Positions 16,042-31,000 of a stretch of DNA of 64,000 nt are shown piece after piece. Within the stretch, counting starts at the first letter, position 1; each line of letters opens with the position of its first letter. The stretch lies in the NCBI GenBank assembly GCA_016288655.1, contig JAEEKX010000039.1, positions 1 to 64,000 of the forward strand, in the 5' to 3' direction. The position numbers and the translations under genes are program-made. Source of the stretch: Bacteroidales bacterium (GTDB lineage: Bacteria > Bacteroidota > Bacteroidia > Bacteroidales > WCHB1-69). Below the pieces are notes generated by a model. It saw nothing but the letters and a program-made list of their open reading frames with translations, did not search any database and was not told where the DNA came from.

Positions 16042-19000
16042 TTATTTCACAATGACGAATTTAACCGTTTCAATGGTGTTGGTGCCGGTGGTGATGCGGC
16101 CGAAGTAGGTGCCCTGGGCCTCGAAGCCGGCCACTCTCGTGATCTGCTGCAGGTTGGTCACATGCTGTACCAGAGCGCCCTTGGCGTCGAAGATGTCGAG
16201 GACAGCGCCGTCGAGTTCTTCAGCGGAGAGCGGGAGCTCAACCGTGATCTCAACACCGACGTGTGCCGGGACAGGATAGACACGCAACTGCGGGTTGGTA
16301 GCGACAATCATTTCGCAAGTCCAGTATTCGTTGCCTTGGTCGTCGAGTACCCACAAGCTGTAGATACCGTTCAGACCGCCGATCTCCTGATAGTACTGGT
16401 GGGTGGCACCCGGGATGGGCTCGCCATTTCTGTACCACTGGAAGCTTACGAAGGTGTGACCACCGTTCGTGGCAGGATTGTTGTTGCAGACAACCACATC
16501 GTCCCACTTCTGATCCATGATGTTGATACCATTGGTAGCACCCCAGAGGATGGTGACCGTGACATCGTACATGCAACCGTCGATGACGATACCGAACTGG
16601 TAGGTGCCAGGTTCAGTCGTCGGCATCCAGATGCTGACGGTGTTGTTGTCAAGGTCAATCATACCACCGGTGTAGTCGAAGCCGATGTTGTTGTAATCAA
16701 CGATCTCGTACCAGATGGTGTCGCGGTCATCGTTCACAGTCAGGTTGTTGAACTGGAAGACTGCCAACGCGCCGACTTCATCCGGACAGATGGCCACGCT
16801 GTCGTTCACGATCTCGAACTGCGACACAACGATCGTCACCGTAGCGTCGGTGATGTCACCAACGGAGCAGTAGAGGTCGGAGAGTGCGGTCAACTGATAG
16901 GTCGTGGTCGAATTGGGCGTGAGCTCAATGGAATAGACGTTGCTGTTGGTCACATAGTTGGTGCTGATGCCGTGCGTCACATCGGTCAACGTGAAGTAGA
17001 ACGGAGCAGTACCGTGGAAGACTATCGTCAACGTAGCGTTGTCGTCAGCATCGTTCCAGCAGAGGACGTCAGAACCTTCGCCCAAGTACATCGTTGCAGT
17101 CGGGTGCTCGTGGACCGTCACCGTGGTGGCGTTCGGCGTGTTGCTCGGCATGCAGTTCGTGTTGGCCGGGGCGACATAGGTCGGATAGTAGGTGTAGATA
17201 CCAGCGCTGGTGGTGATATCGTAAGAGAGACCACCCAGACCGCCAGTGACGTTGCTCACGTCGCTCAGGTCGGAAACCGGAGCATAGACCCACTGGATGA
17301 AGGTGCCCGTCTGATGGTTGGCATCCTCAACGCCGCCTGCCACCGTAGCGAACAGGTCAACGCGATCACCCAAGCAGACGTCGGCAGGCGTTACAACCGT
17401 CTGCTCCCATCTGGGCTGGTAGAGGACGTACACATCAACATTGTCGGAGGTAGCCACACAGCCGCTGCCCTGCGGGTAGTTGACGCTTACAGAGTAGGTG
17501 TAAGGACCGCCAACCGCGTCGGTGGTGTCAGTGTGGATGGTAACCATATTGTCAAACTCGGTGATTCTGGCGTTGTTACGTCTCCAGATAATGTTCGGGG
17601 TACCAATACCGCCCTCGATGATGGCGCTCAGCTCAACATAACCGCCTTCGCACACCTGCAGCATGCCGCTGTAGGAGATGCCGACGAACGGCTGCTCGAG
17701 GACTTCGATGACAATGCTCTGGGTCTCGGACTCACAACCGGTGTTGTAGTCGTTGTGACCCTGCGTAGCATACACAGTGTAGGTGTAGGTGCCAGGTACG
17801 TTGATCGTCTCGGTGAAGGTAGCACCGTTGGCGCCAACAATCTCATGACCGTTGACCGCCCAGTGATATACCGTGTTCACGTTGGCGGCATTCGTACCGT
17901 TGCTCATGGAGGCCGTCAGGGTTACTGCACCGCCTTCGCACATCTGGTTGTTCGGGAGCGAGCTTACGATGCTGTCGATGACCGGCTCAGCAGCAACAGT
18001 GTAGGTGAACTGGGCCGTAGCGACACAGCTGTTGTACATGTTGTTGGAGGCCTCGACGGCGTAAGTGTAGGTGCCGACAGCCAAGGTGGCATCCGTGGTG
18101 AGCGTCGCAGCATTCTGCGTGGTCAGCTCAACACCGTTCAAATACCATGTGTAGTTGTAAGTGCTGGTCGGATAGACATTCGCACTCAGAACGACACTAC
18201 CGCCTTCGCAAACCTCATTGAAACCACTGATGGTTGCGGTCGGACCGGCCAGGACAACTGCCTGAACCATAGCGGAGGTGGCGTTACAGCCGCTCATGCC
18301 TGCAGGCGTGACCTCAACGAAGTAGTTGTAGGTGCCGGCGGCCAAGCTGGCGTCAGTGACGTACGTGCTGGCGTTGCTGCCAACCTGTGCGTTGTCTCTG
18401 TACCAAGCGTAGTTGTATGTCGTGCCAGGAACCGTTTCAGCAATGTCAGCCACCAGGGTGATCGTACCGCCTTGACAGACGGACTCAGCACCGAGGACAA
18501 CCACCGTAGGATCGGCAACCACATGGGCCGCAACAATGCCGGAAGTAGTCTGGCAACCGCTCAGCGTGTTGATGACAACAACTTGATATTCGTAGTTACC
18601 CACGTTCAGGGTAGCATCCGTGGTGTAAGTGGACTGGGTCGCACCGTCAATCGGCTGGCCGTTTCTGATCCACTGGTAGGTCACGTTATCGCCGTAGGTC
18701 GTATCAACCGTAGCGGTCATCGTCACCTGGCCACCGAAGCAGACATTGGCAGCGCCGTCGATCGTGGCAACCGGGGTGGCAACCACCGGGATGGTGATGG
18801 TGTTCGACGCACCGTCACAGGCCACGCCGTCCATCGTCACAATCACCTGGTATTCGTAGTTACCAGCCGTCAGGTTGGCGTCGGTTACCAAGGTGGGCTG
18901 GGTAGCACCCGGCAGGATGATACCGTTGCGATACCACTGGTAGTTGTACTGGGCATTCTCGAGACCGCCATCCACGTGGTGGACATACAGCTCGGTGGTG

Positions 19001-22000
19001 CCGCCAACGCAGACGATGCTGTCGTTGTCAACATGGATTGCAATGAACGGGGTCGGGTCGTCAACAACCGTGAAGTTGTAGATGCCCGTGTTACCCTGGA
19101 CAGCGGTGTTCACGTCGCAGCCGTAAGCATTGTCGGCGAACGACATCACAACCGTGTAGGCATAGGAACCAGCAGCCAAGGTGTCGGGGATAACGTAGGT
19201 GTTACCCGTGCCAACCTGCTCGCCGTTGTTGAACCAAGTGTAGGTCGGAGTGCCAAGACCGTTGATCTGGGCGACACCACCTTCGTAGGAAGCGGTCAGC
19301 GTAGCCGTACCACCCACACAGACGGTGGAGGCACCAGCGTTGGTGACATCAACCAAGGTGACGATCGGGTCAGCAACCACGGTCACAGGAACGGCCTCAC
19401 CCATCGTGGAGGTGATACAGCCAGCAGCACCCTCAACGATCACATGGATCATATATGGGGTCTCTCTGGCAGCCAGGCCCTGAGCGATGAAGACGTTGGT
19501 GTCTTGACCCACCGGCTGGTTGTCGATGTACCACTGATAGGTGTAGTTGTCGGCAGGATCAACATTGGCAGTCAGCATCACATTGCCGCCCTCGCAGACC
19601 GTCTGAGAACCAGTGGTGGTGACGGTGATGGTAGCATGCTCGTTGACAGTCACAACAGGAGCGAAGGCCTCGGCAGACGTACAGCCGCTTGCAGCCAGCG
19701 TGACAACCGCGCTGTAGGTGAACGTGGTCTGGTCGTCAACGATGGTCGGGTAGTCGGTGAACGTATTGGAGGTGATACCCGGCAGCAGAACGCCGTTTCT
19801 ATACCAGGTGTAGATAGGATCACCCAGTTCAGCATCGTAGTTGCCCGTGGCGGTCACAACGACCTGTCCACCGTCACAGATAACCTCGTTGCTGACCGTG
19901 ATGTCGGTGATGACCGGATCAGCGTGGACGGTGATCGTATAGACATCGGAGGAGACGCAGTCGGAAGTGGTCTGTCTCACGATGACGGTGTATTCGTAGT
20001 CGCCATCAAGCAAGTTGTCGGGCGTGGTGTAAGTGGCCTGGGTGGCACCAGCGATGTTGACGCCATTCAGTTGCCACTGGTAAGTCAGGAACTCAGTGTT
20101 GTAGTCGCCGAGCGTAGCCGTCAGCGTGGTCTGGCCGCCTTCGCAGATGTCATTCTCGGTAACCGTGATGACAACCTCAGGAGCAGCATTGACCATGACG
20201 TTGAACGGAGCGCTCACGACGCCGCAACCATTCTCGTTCGTGATGACGGCCGTGAAGGTGTAAGGATCAACACTCGGAGCCAGCGTCATATCGAGGACAT
20301 TGGTGTTCTCGCCAGCCAAGGTCTCGTTGAAGAGTCTCCATTCGTAGTTGTATCCGTCAACCATATCGGATGTGTCATTGACATTTGCAGTCAAGTGGAC
20401 CGTGGTGGCAGCCACACCGGAGCCGCAGATGACAGGATCACCGGCGATCACAACCGTGGCGTTACGCAACACAGTCACGTTGATGGTCGAGGAGTCGGTC
20501 ACCACCGACTGGCAGCCGCTCGCCGTCAGGGTAGCGACAACCGTGTAGGTGTAGTTGGTGACATCGTTATCGACCGTCACTTGAGATTCATGCAAGGTGT
20601 TGGTGTTGGCACCCGCGATCACGACTCCGTTCTTGGTCCACGTGTAAGTCACGTCGCCAAGGATCTCGTCGTAAACTGCCGTAGCAGTCAGGGTGAACTC
20701 ACCACCTTCGCAGATGACAGTGTCCTCATCGCTGATTTCAACCGTAACCACCGGATCCGGATGGACATTCACGGTGACGAAGGCGTTGCTGATGCAAGAG
20801 GTCGTCGGTTGTTCAACGATAACTTCAAACACCGTGGTGCTGTCGAGACTGGTGGTGTACTCAGGCGAGGTGGCACCCGGGATGGTGTCGCCGTTGGCAA
20901 CCCACTGATAGGTCAGACCAGCGATGTTGGCGTTGTCGAGGTGTGCGCTGACGGTGACATTACCGCCTTCACAGATGTCGTACTCCGTGCTGAGAGCCGT
21001 CACAACAACGGGCTCGTTGACCAGAACTTCGAACGGAGCGCTCGTCGTGGTGCAACCATTCTCATTGCGGACAATGACCGTGAAGATGTAAGGTTCGTCG
21101 TTGCTCGGGAGGACAGTGTCAATTGTATTTTCAGTACCCACCGTGAGGTTGAACAGTCTCCATTCGTAGGTGAAGCCGTCAACGTCGGCAACCGTGTCGT
21201 TCACATTGGCCGTGAGGATGACGTGGTCAGCACCAACGCCGTTGCCACAGATGCTGTGGTCACCAGCGATTTCAACGGTCGGGTTCGGGAGAACCGTCAC
21301 GATCATCGTGGAGGAGTCGGTGATGACGGACTGGCAACCGTTAGCCGTCAAGGTCACGAGGACCTCGTAAGTGTAGGTCGTCACGTCGCCGTCAACGGTC
21401 ACCGGGCTTTCGGTCAACGTGGCCTCAGTGGCGTTGGTGATTTCAACACCATTTCTGAACCAGGTATAGACCGGAGTACCCAGGATGCTGTCGTAGGTAG
21501 CCGTAGCAGTGATGGTGAATTCACCGCCCTCACAGATCGTAGTGTCTTCGTCGCTGATAGCAACCGTGACAGTAGGATCGGCGTGGACGTTCACCGTGTT
21601 CTCACCGTAGGCAACACAGTTGGAAGTGGGCTGATAGACGCGGACAACATAGGTGTGGGCACCCACAGTGTCGAGCGTGGTGATGTAAGTGGACTGGGTG
21701 GCACCCGCGATAGCGTTGGTGGTGTCGCCTTCGTACCACTGGTAGGTCAAGTTCGGCATGTTGTAGTCGCCGATGTTGGCGTAGAACGTCACTTCACCGT
21801 ATTCGCAGATGTCGTACTCGCTGACCGTCACATTGATGTCGGCGGTATCGTTCACATAAACATAGAACGGAGCGCTTTCGTTCGTGCAGCCATTCGGGTT
21901 GTGGACGATGACGGTGAAGATGTACGGGTTATCGCTGACCGTCAAGTTGTAATCAAGCACCACGCTGTCGGCAGCGCCGTTCACATTGGTGTCGGTAGCG

Positions 22001-25000
22001 TCAATCGTACGGTTGAACAGTCTCCACTCGAAGGTGTAACCGTCAACGTCGGTGACCGTGTCGTTCAAGTTGGCAGTCAGGACAGTCGAGACGGTGTTAG
22101 CACCGGCGCCGCAGATGATCGGGTCGCCTTCGATCTCAACCGTGCTGTTCGGATAGACATGGACGTCGATGGTGGAGGAGTCGGTGATGACGGACTGGCA
22201 GCCGCTGGCCGTCAGAGTCACCAGGACTTCGTAACGGTAGTTGGTGATGTCACCGTCAACCGTCACCGGGCTCTCCGTCAGGACTGCGCCAGTGGCGTCG
22301 GCAACTTCAACGCCGTTTCTGTACCAAGTGTAGGTGGGTTCGCCGAGGACAGTGTCATACACTGCCGTAGCCGTCAGGGTGAACTGGCCACCTTCGCAGA
22401 TGTTGGTGTCAGCATCGCTGATGGCAACCGTCACCGTAGGATCGGCGTGGACATTCACCGTGACCGTAGCATTGGAGATGCAGGAGGTCGTCGGCTGATC
22501 CACGAGAACCTCGAAGGTCGTCGTCGAATCCAAAGTAGTAGTATAGGTGGCCTCAGTAGCACCGTCGATGGTGTCGCCATTGGCAAGCCACTGGTAGGTC
22601 AAACCTTCAATGTTGTAGTTGTTCAGGTGAGCAGAAACCGTGACCGTACCACCGACACAGATGTCTGCCTCAGTCGTCAGAGCAACAACCTCAACAGCTT
22701 CGTGGACATAGACCTCGAAGGGCTCGCTCACGGTCGTGCAGCCATTTTCGTTGGCCACAATGGCAGTGAAAATGTAGGGCTCGTCGTTCGGCATGAGGAA
22801 GGTGTCGAGGACATTGGTGGTCGCCTGATCAATCGTAGTGTTGAACAATCTCCATTCGTAGGTGAACTCGTGGCTGTTGGTAACCGTGTCGTTCACGTTG
22901 GCCACCAGGTGGATGGTGTCAAGACCAGCACCGCTGCCACAGATGTTGTGGTCGCCCTCGATCTCGATGGTCGGGTTCGGGTTGACCGTGACAGTGACGG
23001 TGGAGCTGTCGGTGATGACAGACTGGCAACCGCTCTGCGGCAAGGTGACCATGACGGAGTACTCGTAGGTGGTGACGTCGCCGTCAACCGTCAACGGGCT
23101 TTCAACATAGATGCTGTCATGAGCATCAGCGATTTCAACATGGTTGCGATACCAAGTGAAGGTCGCAGGTCCGAGGATGCTGTCATAGACCGCAGTAGCC
23201 GTCAGGGTGACTTGACCACCGTCGCAGATGACAGTGTCGTTGTCGTTGATAGCCAAGGTCACTACAGGATCCGGATGGACGTAGATGGTGATCTCGTTGT
23301 AACTCAAGCAGGAACTGGTGGTCTGGACGAGGTTGACAGCGAAAGTGGAGGTGCTGTCAAGCGTCGTGGTGTACTCAGCAGAGGTGGCACCCGGGATGGT
23401 GTCGCCATTCACAATCCACTGGTAGGTGAGGTTGTTCACATGGTAGTCGCCCAAGTTGGCGAACAGGGTGACCTCGCCGCCGACACAGATCTCAGTCTCG
23501 CTGGCAGTGATCACAACGCTCGTGGTGTCATTCACATAGACCGGGAACTCTTCGCTGACGGTGGAGCAGCCGTTCTCATTCCATACGTGGACGGTGAAGA
23601 CATAGGGCTCAAGGCTCGGAGCGACCAGAATGTCGAGGACATTGCTGTCGGCGCGACCGATGATGCTGTCTTGAGCTGCGTTGATCGTACGGTTGTAGAG
23701 ACGCCACTCGTAGGTGAAGCCATCGACGAAGGCGCTGGTGTCGTTCACGTTGGCAACCAAGTGGATGGTATCAAGTTCGTTGCCGGCACCGCAGATGACC
23801 GGGTCGCCCTCGATCTGGACCGTAGCGTTCGGGAGAACCGTCACGTTGATGGTCGAACTGTCAGAGACCGTGCTGGCGCAACCAGAAGCAGTCAGGGTGA
23901 CATAGACACCGTAAGTGTAGTTGACGCTGTCGTTATCAACGGTGACCGGATGGTCAACGAAGACGCTGTCAAAGGTGTTGTCGAGGACAACGCCGTTTCT
24001 ACTCCAAGTGAAGGTCGGGACACCGAGGATGCTGTCGTAAACCGCGGAAGCAGTCAGCGTGAACTCGCCACCGGCGCAAATGACCGTGTCAGAGTCGCTG
24101 ATCGCGAGGGTGACGGTCGGATCTTCATGGACGTTGATCGTGATCTGATCAATGTCGAAGCATTCACTCAACGTTCTGAACACCTTGACATAGTAAGTCG
24201 TGGTGGTGTCGATGTTGGCAGCAGTGTAGGTCGGCAGGGTGGCGCCGTAGATGGCGTTGGCCTGGGTGACGCTGTTCTCGTACCACTGGAAAGTAAGGTC
24301 TCCGATGTGATCATCGTCAGAAACCATGTGGTAATCCTCAAGGTTGGCGGTCATGGTAACCGTACCACCGACGCAAATCTCGGTTTCGGTAGCAGTGACA
24401 GAGACCACCGGAGCTTCGTGGACATAGACGTCGAACGGTTCGCTCATCGTGCGGCAGCCATTGCCTCTGGTGACCTCAACCTGCATGTGGTAAGCATTCG
24501 GTCTCGGGTAGAAGTACTCGCTGAAGTATCTGCTGTCACCATAGCCATAGGCCATGTTGTCGCGGATCTGGCCGGATTCGTACCAAGTGAAGTGCAGGTT
24601 ACCAACCGTGATGGAACTGGTATCGACATTAGCCATGACGAAGACAGGATCGGTCTGGCAGACGTACGGGTCGCCAGTGATCTCAACTCTCGGGTTCATG
24701 TAAACATTCAGTCTGTCAGCGGAGGTGGGCTCGGAAGTACAGCCAGACGGAATCTGGTGTGCAACGGCGGTATAGACATAGTAGCTGTCGTCGTTGTCAA
24801 CGGCAATCTCATTCAGGTTGTCGGTGAAGGTCTCACCGGTGACGCCTTCGATGAGTTCGCCATTTCTGTACCAAGTGTAGTAGTACGGGTAGTCGGCCGT
24901 GTCAACACCACCGTGAGTGTGGGCGGTGATGGTCGGTTGACCACCGTAGCACATTTCATAGAAGTCAAGGGTTACACTGTCAACAACCGGAATCTCGTGG

Positions 25001-28000
25001 ACACGGATCTCAATGCTGTCAACGTTAACGCACTCGGAACCAACCTGGTAGATCTCGACGAAGTACATGGTCGTGGTATCCGGGGTCATGGTGACGATAC
25101 GCTGCATGTCGCCGTCGATCGGGTTGTTCAGACTGTCCTTATGCCATCTGTACATCAGGTTGGTGAGGTTGTAGTTGTCGATGTTGGCAGTCAACACCGT
25201 GCTACCACCTTCGCAGATGTCTTCCTCGTAAGCGGTGATTTCAACAGCAGGCATCGGGTTCACAGTCAGTCTGTAAACGTCGCTCATGCTGACGCAACCG
25301 AGGTCATTGGCAACCACGACAGTGAAGTTGTAACTATGGTCGCGCGGCTCCAACAGGGTATCGAACTGAGTCATACCCAAACCATCGGCGATGGTGTCGT
25401 TGTCGAGCTTCCAAGTAAAGTTCAGGTTGGCCGTCGGATACTCGTCAGTAACGTTGGCATAGAGATGTACGCTGTCGTACTGGCAGATCAACGGGTCGCT
25501 GGAGATGACTACGTACGGGTTCGGGTTAACACGCAGGTAAGCAGCGGCAGTGCTGTCGGAGACGCAGCCTGAGATATCCTGACGGACAACAGCGGAGAAG
25601 ACGTAGTCGGTAATGTTATTGTCAACAGTCAGCGGGCTGACGACGAAGGTGGCACCGGTTTCGCCCTCAACGAGTTCACCGTTTCTGTACCAAGTGTAGA
25701 TGTACGGGACGTTGGCCGTGTCAACACCACCATGAGTGTAGGCAGTGACGGTCACTTGACCACCGTCGCAAATCTCGTAGTCGCTCAGGATGACGCTGTC
25801 GATAACAGGTCTTTCGTTCACCTTGATGGTGATGGTGTCGTAAGACATACATTCGGAACCGACCTGATAGACCTCCACAGCGTAACGGGTGGTGGAGTCA
25901 GGATAGACAGTCAGTTCGTGCTGCATGCCACCATAGATCGTGTCGCCGCTTTCGACGTTGATCCATCTGTACATCAGGTTGGTCAAGAAGCCGTTATCAA
26001 CGTTGGCTCTCAGGATGGTGGAACCCGTCTCACAGATCGTGTCTTCGAAGGCAGTGAGTTCAACCACCGGACGCGGGTTGACGGTGACGCTATAGACAGC
26101 GCTCTCGGTTACACAACCATGTTCGTTGGAGACAACAACCGTGAAGTCGTAACTGTGGTCACGCGGTTCGACCAGCGTGTCGAAGGTATCCATACCCAGA
26201 CCGTCAGCAACAGTGTCGTTGTCAAGCTTCCAAGTGAAGTTCAGGTTGGCGGTCGGATACTCGTCGGTGACGTTCGCATGGAGGATAATATGGTCGTCTT
26301 CGCAGATCAGAGGATCGCTGGAGATGACAACCTGCGGGTTCGGGTTGACTCTCAGGATGCTGTCGGCGTACTTACGCTCGGACTCGCAACCAGAGGCAGC
26401 CTGGTGAACCGTAGCAGAATAGACGTAGTCGGTGATGTTACCATCCACAGTCAGCGGGCTTTCCGTGAAGGTGGAGTCGGTAACGCCTTCTATCACTTCG
26501 TTATTTCTGTACCAAGTGAAGACGTAAGGAGCGATATCGGTGCTGACGCCGCCCATCGGGTGAGCAGTGATGGTGACCTGACCACCGTCGCAAATCTCAT
26601 TGATGGAGAGTTCGATAGTGTCGATGTAGGGCACCGGGTTGACGATGATTCTGTAGGAGCCGAAGGTCTCGCAGTCAGAGGTCGTCTGGAACACGCGGAC
26701 GAAGTAGTTCATCGTGCTATCCGGGACAATCGTCAACTGAGACTGGGTGGCACCCCAGATTTCGTTGGCTGCAGTGGTATCGTTCTTGTACCATCTGTAG
26801 GTAAGGGCATCAGCGTTGTAGTCACCGATGTTGGCAGTCAGAGTGATGCTGCCACCTTCGCAGATCGTATCTTCGCTGGAGGTCACTTCAACGATGATGG
26901 TATCGTTGACATAGACATAGAACGGAGCGCTCTCGGTGAGACAGCCGTGAGGATTGTTGACCACAGCCGTGTAGATGTACGGATGGTCTTGAGCCGGACG
27001 AGGATCAATGATCGTGTCGGCACCCACGCCCGTGCGAGGAGCACGGATGGTATCGTTGTAGAGCAACCAGGTGTAGGTCAGTTCGGCGCCGAAGTAGTCG
27101 TTGGTGACGTTGGCGGAGAGCATGATGACGGAGTCTTCGCAGATGATCGGGTCGCCAGCGATGACAACAGTCGGGTTCGGGTAAACCGTAAGAGTGTCAG
27201 TGGCGAAGGTCTGTGCGGAGGTACAGCCGGAGGAAACCTGGGAAGCGATAGCGCTATAGACATAGGTCGTGATGTCGCCATCGACGGTCATCGGGCTTTC
27301 GGTGAAGGTGGAGTCGGTGATACCTTCCATCAAGATGCCGTTGCGGAACCAAGTGTAGGTATAAGCATCGCTCGGGATACCTTCAGAGGTGTGAGCCGTG
27401 ACAGTTACCTGACCGCCTTCGCAGATATCGTCAACCGAGATGGTCACAGAATCCACAACCGGATCCGGAACCACGGTCACAGTGTAACCGTCGGTGGCGG
27501 TGCAGAGAGCGTCATTAGCGACAAGTGAGGAGAAGACCTCCACATAATAGGTGTGGGTCTCGTTCAGCGTGTCGGTATAGGTCGGGTTGGTGGCACCCGG
27601 GATTCTGTTGGTTTCAAGGATGACATCCTGGTACCACTGATACTGGAGGTACTCAAGGTTGTAGTTGTCGAGGTTGGCCGTGAAGGTCACTTCGCCACCA
27701 ACGCAGACGCTGTCTTCCGTAGCGGTGATATGGACCACAGGAGCTTCGACCACAACGACCTGGAACGGATCGCTGAAGCCAGAGCAACCGTTGGCGTCAA
27801 CTGCCTCAACCATGAAGTTGTAGGCAAAGCCGGTGGAGACTGCCAAGGAATCCCAGTGATAGAAGCGGTAGGACTGGTAAGTGTTGTGCAACTGACCATC
27901 AAGGTACCAGTTGTAAGTCGTCGTCAGCGGAGCCACATCACCGTTCACCCATGCGAACAGGTTGATAGGCATGTACTGGCAGACGTACGGGTTACCAGAG

Positions 28001-31000
28001 ATATAGACGATCGGGTTACGAACCACCGTCACAGTGTCGGAGAAGTTCATCTGAGAGTATTCGCAACCAGGAATGTCGAGGACGATCACAGCACTATACT
28101 GATAGTGCGTGGTGTCACCATCCACAGTCAGCGGGCTTTCTCTGAACCACGGACCGCTCAAGAACGGGTGTTCGAAGCCGTTTCTGTACCAATTGTAGGT
28201 GAAGAGCGTGGAATCAATGCGGTTGCCGTTGAGATCAGACAGTTCAACCTGGACATCAACCTCACCACCGTCACAGATGAAGTGAGAGTTGTTGGCGATG
28301 TTCAAAGCGTGGACATGAGAGATGACGTAAGGAACACGCGGCCACACATAGACGGAGTCGATACCCCAAGCTTCACAGCCAGAGTTGGTCTGGGTGATGT
28401 GGAGTTCGAAGTAGTTCCACAAAGAGTCAGTCATCGTGTAGTGGAGGATCGGCTCAGTACCGTAGTCGATCGCAATCAAGGTATCGGCACCCGTAGCGGT
28501 GGTGTCGCGCTTGTACCACTGGAAGGTGAGTGAACCGCTGTTGTAGTCGGCCAAGTGAGCTGTGAGGGTCACTTCACCACCAACACAAACGGTGTCGTAG
28601 TCGGAGGTGACAACCACCTGGATGGAAGCGGTGTCATTAACATAGACCGGGAACTCTTCGCTGAGGGTCGTGCAACCACGGTGGTTGGAGACCTGGACAG
28701 TAAAGAGGTACGGGTTATCGGAAGCATCGAGGTGTGCTCTCAGAGTATCCTCGGTAGCACCTTCAATCGTACGGTTGGCCAGTCTCCACTCATAAGTGAG
28801 GTCGTGGTGGACTGTATCGTTGACGTTGGCAACCAGAACAAGGTTGTTCTCAGTGCCTTCAACATTACAGATAATCGGGTCGCCAGAAATCTGGACGGTC
28901 GGGTTCATATAGACAATGACAGTGGTGTCAGCCGTGTCAGCGCGACAACCAGGAACATCCAAAGCATACATCACTTGATAGATGTAGGCGGTGGAGTCGT
29001 TGTCGATAGCCAACGGGCTTTCCGTGATGGAAGGACCTTCAGCACCAGGAATCACAACACCGTTTCTCGTCCAGATGAAGCTGCCACCGACGAGGGCTTC
29101 ACCGTGTTCGCCCGTAGCAACGAGGGTGACCTCACCACCATTGCAGAGCGTGTCACGACCTTCGTCAACACCCAAATTGATGGCGATGGCAGTCGGAGCA
29201 ATAACCTTGATGGTATCATAACCGATGGCGAAGCATTCGGAAGTGGTCTGACGCACCAAGACGCTGTAGTAGGTGGTCTTAATCGGGTTGACCGTGATGA
29301 TGCGGCTGGTACCACCCCAAATTTCGGTGGAATCGGCAGCACCCTCTTCCTTAGCATACCATCTGTAAATCATATTGTCAGCATTGTAGTCACCCAAGTT
29401 AGCTTCGAGGGTAACTTCGCCGCCTGCGCAGACAGAGTCAACGGAAGAGGTAACCTCAACCAAGACCGTATCATTGACATACACATTGTAAGGTGCGCTA
29501 GTAACCGTGCAACCGCGGTTGTTGCTCATGACAACGGTGAAGATGTAAGGTTCATCGCGGAACTCAACACCGTGGATCAGGAGCGTATCTTCGCTAGCCA
29601 GGTTCTCGGTAGCCGTAATCTCACGGTTGGACTCGAACCAGGTGTAGGTGAAGTCACGAGAAGCAACGGAAGTATCAGAGACATGAGCAATGAGGTAGAT
29701 GTTGCTGTCAGTGCGGGTGCAGACGATAGCATCACCAGTAATCTCAATGACCGGGCTCGGATAGACATAGACAATAGTGTCAATCATTTCGGAACGGCAT
29801 CCATCAACAACGGGGTTGAAGACGACTGCATATTCGTATGCGGTAGAGTCACCGTCAACAGCAATCGGAGAGTCGTTGAGGTGGTTCAGGTTGGCACCAG
29901 TGATCTGCTGACCGTTGCGGTACCAAGTGTAGTAACCTTCCAGGTTGGTGGGCGGAGTGACCGTCAGGGAGACTTCACCACCGAAGCAAAGAGCGGTGTC
30001 GCTAACCTCTTCCCAAGCAAGGGTAGCAGGACTGAGCACCTTCACGCTGTCGAAGCCGATGGCTTTACACATGGAAGTGGTCTGCAGAATCTCAACCTGA
30101 TATCTATAAATTTCAGTGGTCGGACGGACAACAACCTCGCGGCTGGTAGCACCGTGGATCTCAGTGGTGTCACCAACGCTGGTGCCTCTGATTTCAGACC
30201 ATCTATAGATCAAGTTGTCAGCATTATAGTCAATCAGGTTGGCGGTGAAGGTGACCTCAGCACCCGGGCAAACGCTATCGGGTTCGTGAGTGACCTCAAC
30301 GCGGACGCTGTCGTTGACATATACATAGTAAGGCTCGCTCGTTACGGCGCAACCACGGTCGTTAGAGACGGTAACCGTGAAGATGTAAGGCTCATCGCGG
30401 AAGGTCGTATCATGGATCGTGAGGTCTCTGGAGTTGTTTCCTATCGTGGTGTTGGAGAGTCTCCATTCGTAATTGAAAGTCAAGTTGAGAGCCGTGTCAT
30501 TCAAGTTGGCGTGCAACTCAATGTCGCCATGGTCGCAGATGATCTGGTCACCGCTGATCCAAACAGTCGGATTCGGGAAGACATAGACGGTGTCAGACAT
30601 CGGCAGGCTGTTGCAGCCGGAGCTGATCTGGTGGGCGACCACCGTGTAGATGTACATGGCAGTGTCACCATCAGTGGCGACAGGCGTGTCGTAGATGACG
30701 GAGTCAACCAGACCAGTCATCTCTGCACCATTTCTGTACCAAGTGTAGGTGTAACCGTCTTCCGCGACACCGTTGCTGGCGACGGCGTGGATGTTAACCT
30801 GATAACCCTCGCAAATGGTGTCTGCGCTGGCTTCCACCTCAGTGATCTCAGGAGCAGCGACAACTTCGACTTCAACAACGTCGGTGTTGCGGCAAGCATA
30901 TCTGTCAGGATCAGAGACAAGCTGATTGACAGAAACCGTGATCTCATGAGTGGCAACACCCGTCAGGGTAGTGGTCAAAATCGGAGTAGTGGCACCAATG

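Noticed and set aside
16162-25572. 3,136-residue plus-strand ORF
   Set aside because: It is codon-aligned with and antisense to the giant gene, has no signal peptide or known domain, and its composition is that of a reversed repeat. It is a codon-bias shadow.
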